Below, in pieces: positions 60,884 to 64,000 of a DNA stretch of 64,000 bases (position 1 is the first letter of the stretch; each line of letters begins with the position of its first letter). The stretch comes from Noviherbaspirillum sp. Root189 (lineage in GTDB: Bacteria > Pseudomonadota > Gammaproteobacteria > Burkholderiales > Burkholderiaceae_D). The notes beneath the pieces were generated by a model. That model did not search any database. It saw only the letters and a program-made list of their open reading frames with translations, and was not told where the DNA came from. The translations under genes and the position numbers were made by a program. The stretch covers positions 28,399 through 92,398 of the forward strand of contig NZ_LMHZ01000014.1 of NCBI RefSeq assembly GCF_001428545.1, written 5' to 3'.

Positions 60884-61807
60884 TTAGTCCCCGTATAGCT
60901 TCTGCTTGAGTTCGCGGCGCTGTTGCGCTTCCAGTGACAGCGTCGCGGTCGGACGAGCCAGCAGGCGCGGAATGCCGATCGGTTCGCCGGTCTCTTCGCA
61001 CCAGCCGTATTCACCGGCGTCGATGCTCGCGATGGATTGCTGCACCTTCTTCAGCAGTTTGCGTTCGCGATCACGGGTACGCAATTCCAGCGCATGCTCT
61101 TCTTCGATCGTCGCACGATCGGCAGGATCCGGCACCAGGACGGTCTCACGCAGGTGCTCGGTTGTCTCACCGGCGTTTTTCAGCAGGTCTTTTTCAAGCT
61201 GCTGCAAGCGCGCCTTGAAGAACGCCAGTTGGGCCTCGTTCATGTAATCCTTCTCACTCATCTGAAGGATCTGCTCTTCGGTCAACAGGGTGCCATCCGG
61301 GACGGCGGGGGTCGATTTAGTTGTTTTGGTAGCCACTTCGCTTACTTTCGAAACTGCGGGTTTTTCCATTGTATCTATTAATCCGGCACTTGCATTGTTA
61401 CCGCTCATGGAAGAGCCGGGCGTCTCTTTGGAACCGACCTTCGTCGCGGCCGTCGTCGACGGTCGCTTCGAATTTGTTACTGCCTTGCTGGCTGCCAGGG
61501 AGGTCTCCGATGCCAGGGTGGTTCGTGACCTGGCTGCTGCCGTTTTCGGTGTCGTCCCCCCGGCATTCATATTTGCCGCTGTCTTTGCAGCGGATTTAAC
61601 TGTGCTTTTTACCGTGCTTTGGGGGGATTTGGCAATCGATTTTGTTGCTGCCGGGGGATTTTTGCGCGCCGACGCGGTTTTGGGCACTGCACTGTCCATT
61701 TTTACCGCATCGCTGCCAGCCGCTTTTCCGCTGGACGGGGTTCGTGACTTTGCCGCGGTCTTGACGGCGCTGCGTTTCGTGACTGACCTTGTAACGGTTG
61801 CATTCAT
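60884..61807 (-). CDS. dksA: RNA polymerase-binding transcription factor DksA with long basic N-terminal extension
   Basis: A 307-residue protein. The C-terminal 140 residues are DksA (DGTLLTEEQILQMSEKDYMNEAQLAFFKARLQQLEKDLLKNAGETTEHLRET, read in parts, then the coiled-coil tip DPADRATIEEEHALELRTRDRERKLLKKVQQSI and the end GEYGWCEETGEPIGIPRLLARPT). DksA binds the secondary channel of RNA polymerase with ppGpp. The zinc motif is reduced to CX2T then SX2A, a form I recall from betaproteobacteria. Ahead of it are about 165 residues rich in Lys, Ala, Ser and Thr (SAVKTAAKSRTPSSGKAAG, KSIAKSPQSTVKSTVKSAAKT) resembling histone H1/AlgP tails. ATG 61807 has GAGGG upstream; ATG 61369 would remove most of the extension. 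Confidence 0.85.
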   Translation of the reverse strand: MNATVTRSVTKRSAVKTAAKSRTPSSGKAAGSDAVKMDSAVPKTASARKNPPAATKSIAKSPQSTVKSTVKSAAKTAANMNAGGTTPKTAAARSRTTLASETSLAASKAVTNSKRPSTTAATKVGSKETPGSSMSGNNASAGLIDTMEKPAVSKVSEVATKTTKSTPAVPDGTLLTEEQILQMSEKDYMNEAQLAFFKARLQQLEKDLLKNAGETTEHLRETVLVPDPADRATIEEEHALELRTRDRERKLLKKVQQSIASIDAGEYGWCEETGEPIGIPRLLARPTATLSLEAQQRRELKQKLYGD

Positions 61808-61969
61808 GATGCCCTCGCTCAGTGAAACACCCAATACTCAGCTCCCGGCCTGAAACCCTTGCTGCGTTCGCGGCAAAACCGGGCTATATCAAGCGGTATA
61901 CGACGTGCCTGTATATCTTGCCAGATGACACTCCTTATTGCATGAATAAAAATCAAAAACGACAGCAGT

Positions 61970-63019
61970 TTATACCAAACACTGTTCCAGACCTTGGACA
62001 AACGTTTCCTTGGGCAGGTTTTTGCCGATGAAAACCATCTTGCTGCCACGCGGTTCCGCGTCGTCCCATTTAGCACCGATATCGGTACCCATCATCTGGT
62101 GCACGCCCTGAAAAAGCACTTTCCGATCCGCATCCTCCATCCAGAGCACGCCTTTGTAGCGCAACATGCGGGGACCAAAAACCTGCACCAGGCCACCCAG
62201 GAATTCATCCAGCCGTGCCGTGTTGAACGGGCGGTCACTGCGAAAGACAAACGCCGCGATATCGTCCGAATGGTGCGCATGATGATGATCGTGGTGATGG
62301 TCGCCGCTGTGATCGTGGCCGCAATGTTCGTCGCAGTCGTGGTCATCGTGCGCATGCTCTTCAGCAGCCAGGAAATCCGGGTCGATCTCGAGCTTGTCGT
62401 TGAGATTGAAGCCGCGCAGGTCGAGTACCTCGCCGATCGGCACCTTGCCAAAATCGGCTTTTGCCATTGATGCGCGCGGATTGATGCGTTTGAGGCGGGC
62501 TGTTAGCGCTTCGACCTGTTCGGCAGTGGACACGTCGGTCTTCGACAACAGCAGCTTGTCGGCAAAGCCGACCTGGCGCTGTGCTTCCTCATGTTCATCG
62601 AGCTGCTGCATGGCATGCCGCGCGTCGACGACGGTTACCACCGCATCGAGCAGGAAGTACGACGCGACTTCATCGTCCATGAAAAACGTCTGGGCAACCG
62701 GTCCCGGATTGGCCAAGCCGGTTGTCTCAATCACCACATGGTCGAAGTTGAGTTCACCAGCCTCACGCTTTTGCGCGAGCGAACCGAGTGCAACGATCAA
62801 ATCGCCGCGGACGGTGCAGCAGATGCAGCCATTGTTCATTTCCACAATTTGTTCCTTGCTATCCTGCACCAGGATTTCATTGTCGATATTTTCCTCGCCA
62901 AACTCGTTTTCAATCACGGCGATGCGATAGCCGTGCGGTTCGCGCAGGATGCGGTTGAGCAGGGTGGTTTTGCCGGCGCCGAGAAAGCCGGTCAGGATCG
63001 TGGCAGGAACAAGTGTCAT
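61970..63019 (-). CDS. CobW-family GTP-binding metallochaperone (ZigA/COG0523 type)
   Basis: A 349-residue COG0523 GTPase. Walker A is GFLGAGKTT (residues 11-19), the metal motif CICC spans residues 65-68 (NNGCICCTV), and switch/base motifs include VIETTGLANPGPV and LLSKTD. The loop about 223-250 is His/Asp-rich (DDHDCDEHCGHDHSGDHHHDHHHAHHSDD in parts), suggesting zinc binding. The C-terminal CobW domain has DRPFNTARLDEFLGGLVQVFG and QGVHQMMG. It likely inserts or allocates zinc under scarcity. Transcribed with the Fur-family gene 12 bases upstream, consistent with zinc control. Confidence 0.88.
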   Translation of the reverse strand: MTLVPATILTGFLGAGKTTLLNRILREPHGYRIAVIENEFGEENIDNEILVQDSKEQIVEMNNGCICCTVRGDLIVALGSLAQKREAGELNFDHVVIETTGLANPGPVAQTFFMDDEVASYFLLDAVVTVVDARHAMQQLDEHEEAQRQVGFADKLLLSKTDVSTAEQVEALTARLKRINPRASMAKADFGKVPIGEVLDLRGFNLNDKLEIDPDFLAAEEHAHDDHDCDEHCGHDHSGDHHHDHHHAHHSDDIAAFVFRSDRPFNTARLDEFLGGLVQVFGPRMLRYKGVLWMEDADRKVLFQGVHQMMGTDIGAKWDDAEPRGSKMVFIGKNLPKETFVQGLEQCLV

Positions 63020-63031
63020 GGGTGCTTCCTT

Positions 63032-63517
63032 TCATTGTGCGCAATCAGCGCACCATCCTTTGATCGTGAATTCGATATCGTGGCTCTGGAAGCCCTTGCC
63101 CAGGCTTTCCTCAAGCGCATTGCGCAGCAAGCCCGCTTCCGCGATGCTGTCAAGGCAAAATACCCTGGCGCAACGTGTGCACTTGAAATGCCCGTGCTGA
63201 TGATGCGGCGCGGCGTCGCCTTGCGCGCCGTGTTCGGCACCCGCGCTATAGCGGAACACGCGGTCGTCGCCCGCGATCTTGTGAGCGAGACCGGCGTCGG
63301 TCAGGCAATCCAGTGCGCGGTACAGCGTAACGCGATCCATGTCGGTGAATGCGTCCTGCATGTCCTGATGGGAAAAGGCACGTTCGGCGTCCAGCAGGGC
63401 CGCCAGCACCTTGACCCGCGCGCTCGTGAGGCGCACGGCCGCGTCGCGCAATTGCACTTCCGCGCGGGCAATGCTGGCTTCGGCAGGGCTGTAGGATGGC
63501 TTTGCTTTGATATTCAT
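63032..63517 (-). CDS. Fur-family transcriptional regulator, Zur-like
   Basis: A 161-residue Fur-family protein. The N-terminal winged helix (RLTSARVKVLAALLDAERAFSHQDMQDAF, DRVTLYRALDCLTDAGLAHKI) is followed by the dimerisation/metal domain with HHQHGHFKCTRCARVFCLDS and the C-terminal CADC, giving the CXXC pairs that bind structural zinc. The arrangement with the COG0523 GTPase supports a Zur role, a zinc-responsive repressor of uptake genes. It is co-directional with the cobW gene. A perfect palindrome (63561-63581) in its upstream region may be its own operator. Confidence 0.85.
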   Translation of the reverse strand: MNIKAKPSYSPAEASIARAEVQLRDAAVRLTSARVKVLAALLDAERAFSHQDMQDAFTDMDRVTLYRALDCLTDAGLAHKIAGDDRVFRYSAGAEHGAQGDAAPHHQHGHFKCTRCARVFCLDSIAEAGLLRNALEESLGKGFQSHDIEFTIKGWCADCAQ

Positions 63518-63560
63518 CGGATTGCCGCGATATCGGAGGCGAAAGTAAAATTATGACGCA

Positions 63561-63581
63561 TTTTGCAATCAAGTTGCAAAA
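63561..63581. promoter_or_regulatory. Candidate Fur/Zur operator upstream of the Zur-like gene
   Basis: TTTTGCAA and TTGCAAAA, perfect inverted arms around TCAAG, lie 44-64 bases upstream of the regulator's start codon. AT-rich dyads of this size are usual for Fur-family boxes; the match to any named consensus is not verified. Confidence 0.4.
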
Positions 63582-63646
63582 AATAGGCATTCTCAAACCG
63601 TCATGCAGCGGCTTCCCCAGGCATAGAACCTCAGGAACCTCAGGCT

Positions 63647-64000
63647 TCACGCTTTATGCAGCATCAGTCCTTTCAAGTATTCGCCTTCCGGAAAGCTGGT
63701 CGTCATCGGGTGATCGGCCCCGGCCGACAAGCGCTTCAGGATACGGGCATCGACCTTGGCGTCGTTGGCTGCGCCGGCGACGATTTTCTGGAACAGGTCT
63801 GCGCTGATCGCGCCTGAGCAGGAGTAGGTGAACAGCAAACCGCCTTCGCGCAATAACTGGAAGCCCAGCAGGTTGATGTCCTTGTATGCGCGTGCGGCGC
63901 GGTCCACGTGATCGGGCGAGGAGGCGAACTTGGGCGGGTCGAGCACAATCAGATCGAAGCTTTTTCCCTGTTCGCGGAAAGCACGCAAGGCCTTGAACAC
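63647..64000 (-). CDS. Class I SAM-dependent rRNA methyltransferase (RlmI-like), C-terminal part
   Basis: The gene enters from the right edge, so its 5' end is missing. The visible 117 residues hold the catalytic motif IVLDPPKFASSPDHVDRAARAYKDINLLGFQLL ('LDPPkF' is motif IV of the RlmI/RlmK-type m5C methyltransferases) and SCSGAISADLFQKIV (TCS-like loop with the nucleophilic Cys in YSCSG). It methylates 23S rRNA in known members. It ends PMTTSFPEGEYLKGLMLHKA, the family C-terminus. It lies 130 bases upstream of the Zur-like gene on the same strand. Confidence 0.85.
   Translation of the reverse strand: MFKALRAFREQGKSFDLIVLDPPKFASSPDHVDRAARAYKDINLLGFQLLREGGLLFTYSCSGAISADLFQKIVAGAANDAKVDARILKRLSAGADHPMTTSFPEGEYLKGLMLHKA

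Noticed and set aside
61290-61853. 187-codon frame on the plus strand opposite the DksA extension
   Set aside because: The DksA reading has the ribosome site and joins a conserved domain; the plus frame gives a hydrophobic, valine/phenylalanine-rich sequence without homology, the expected complement of Lys/Ala codons.
1-64000. tRNA, rRNA, riboswitch and insertion-sequence signals
   Set aside because: No tRNA-like cloverleaf, rRNA stretch, transposase or terminal repeat pair was recognised by eye; a covariance-model scan would be decisive.

Overview
The window is a gene-dense stretch of bacterial chromosome with fairly high GC (judged by eye, not counted). The gene set fits a betaproteobacterium of the Burkholderiales, probably Oxalobacteraceae-like. 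Supporting signs are the divergent gpmA-envC-ctpA-moeB / rhodanese-grxC-secB-gpsA blocks, the birA-coaX-SPOR block, argB-nucleotidase-slmA, hslVU beside a STAS protein, and a DksA ending in CX2T rather than a four-cysteine zinc finger. The genus is inference. I saw no rRNA, tRNA, CRISPR array, prophage or insertion sequence.

Layout. 1-2.3 kb: end of a LivK-type receptor, an aspartate-racemase-like enzyme and a type I asparaginase. 2.4-8.3 kb: a catabolic block with a LysR regulator, two tartrate/malate dehydrogenase paralogues around an orphan tricarboxylate (Bug) receptor, and a BenE-type transporter. 8.3-11.4 kb: small accessory genes (cupin, DUF3291, DUF2917, GcvA-like LysR, YbeD, DUF1330). 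11.5-18.6 kb, all minus strand: a PBP5/6-type carboxypeptidase, hydrolase, thioredoxin-like ferredoxin, VanZ protein and a complete Mla-like MCE lipid transporter (permease, ATPase, MlaD, lipoprotein). 18.8-21.2 kb: birA, coaX, SPOR protein. 21.2-28.1 kb: LivK paralogue, an ECF sigma/zinc anti-sigma/CWC operon, argB, TraB/GumN protein, nucleotidase, slmA and an EamA exporter. 28.2-36.5 kb: a pabB-pabC fusion, two more EamA exporters, an MFS permease and moeB; among these lies a low-GC toxin/immunity pair. 36.9-43.7 kb: ctpA, envC, gpmA, rhodanese, grxC, secB, SH3 protein and gpsA. 44.7-56.3 kb: a complete type II secretion operon in the order G-H-I-J-K-L-M-N-D-E-F-C. 56.6-64 kb: hslVU, a STAS/helical-repeat protein, DksA, a CobW GTPase with a Zur-like Fur regulator, and the 3' part of an rlmI-type methyltransferase.

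The strongest candidate for something new is the PAAR protein at 31166-32452. It has an N-terminal prePAAR motif (AARINDPIGH), two hydrophobic regions and an unassigned C-terminal domain, and is followed directly by a small acidic AT-rich gene at 32453-32797. I read it as an orphan type VI secretion effector with its immunity protein. No VgrG, Eag chaperone or other type VI gene lies nearby, and the pair sits between two paralogous EamA transporter genes. Second is DksA, which carries about 165 extra N-terminal residues rich in Lys, Ala, Ser and Thr, like a histone H1 tail. Other items worth checking are the tandem STAS protein, an inverted-repeat element at 36.55-36.72 kb with a half copy at 24.6 kb, an in-frame hexanucleotide repeat in gspK, and a palindrome upstream of the Zur-like gene.
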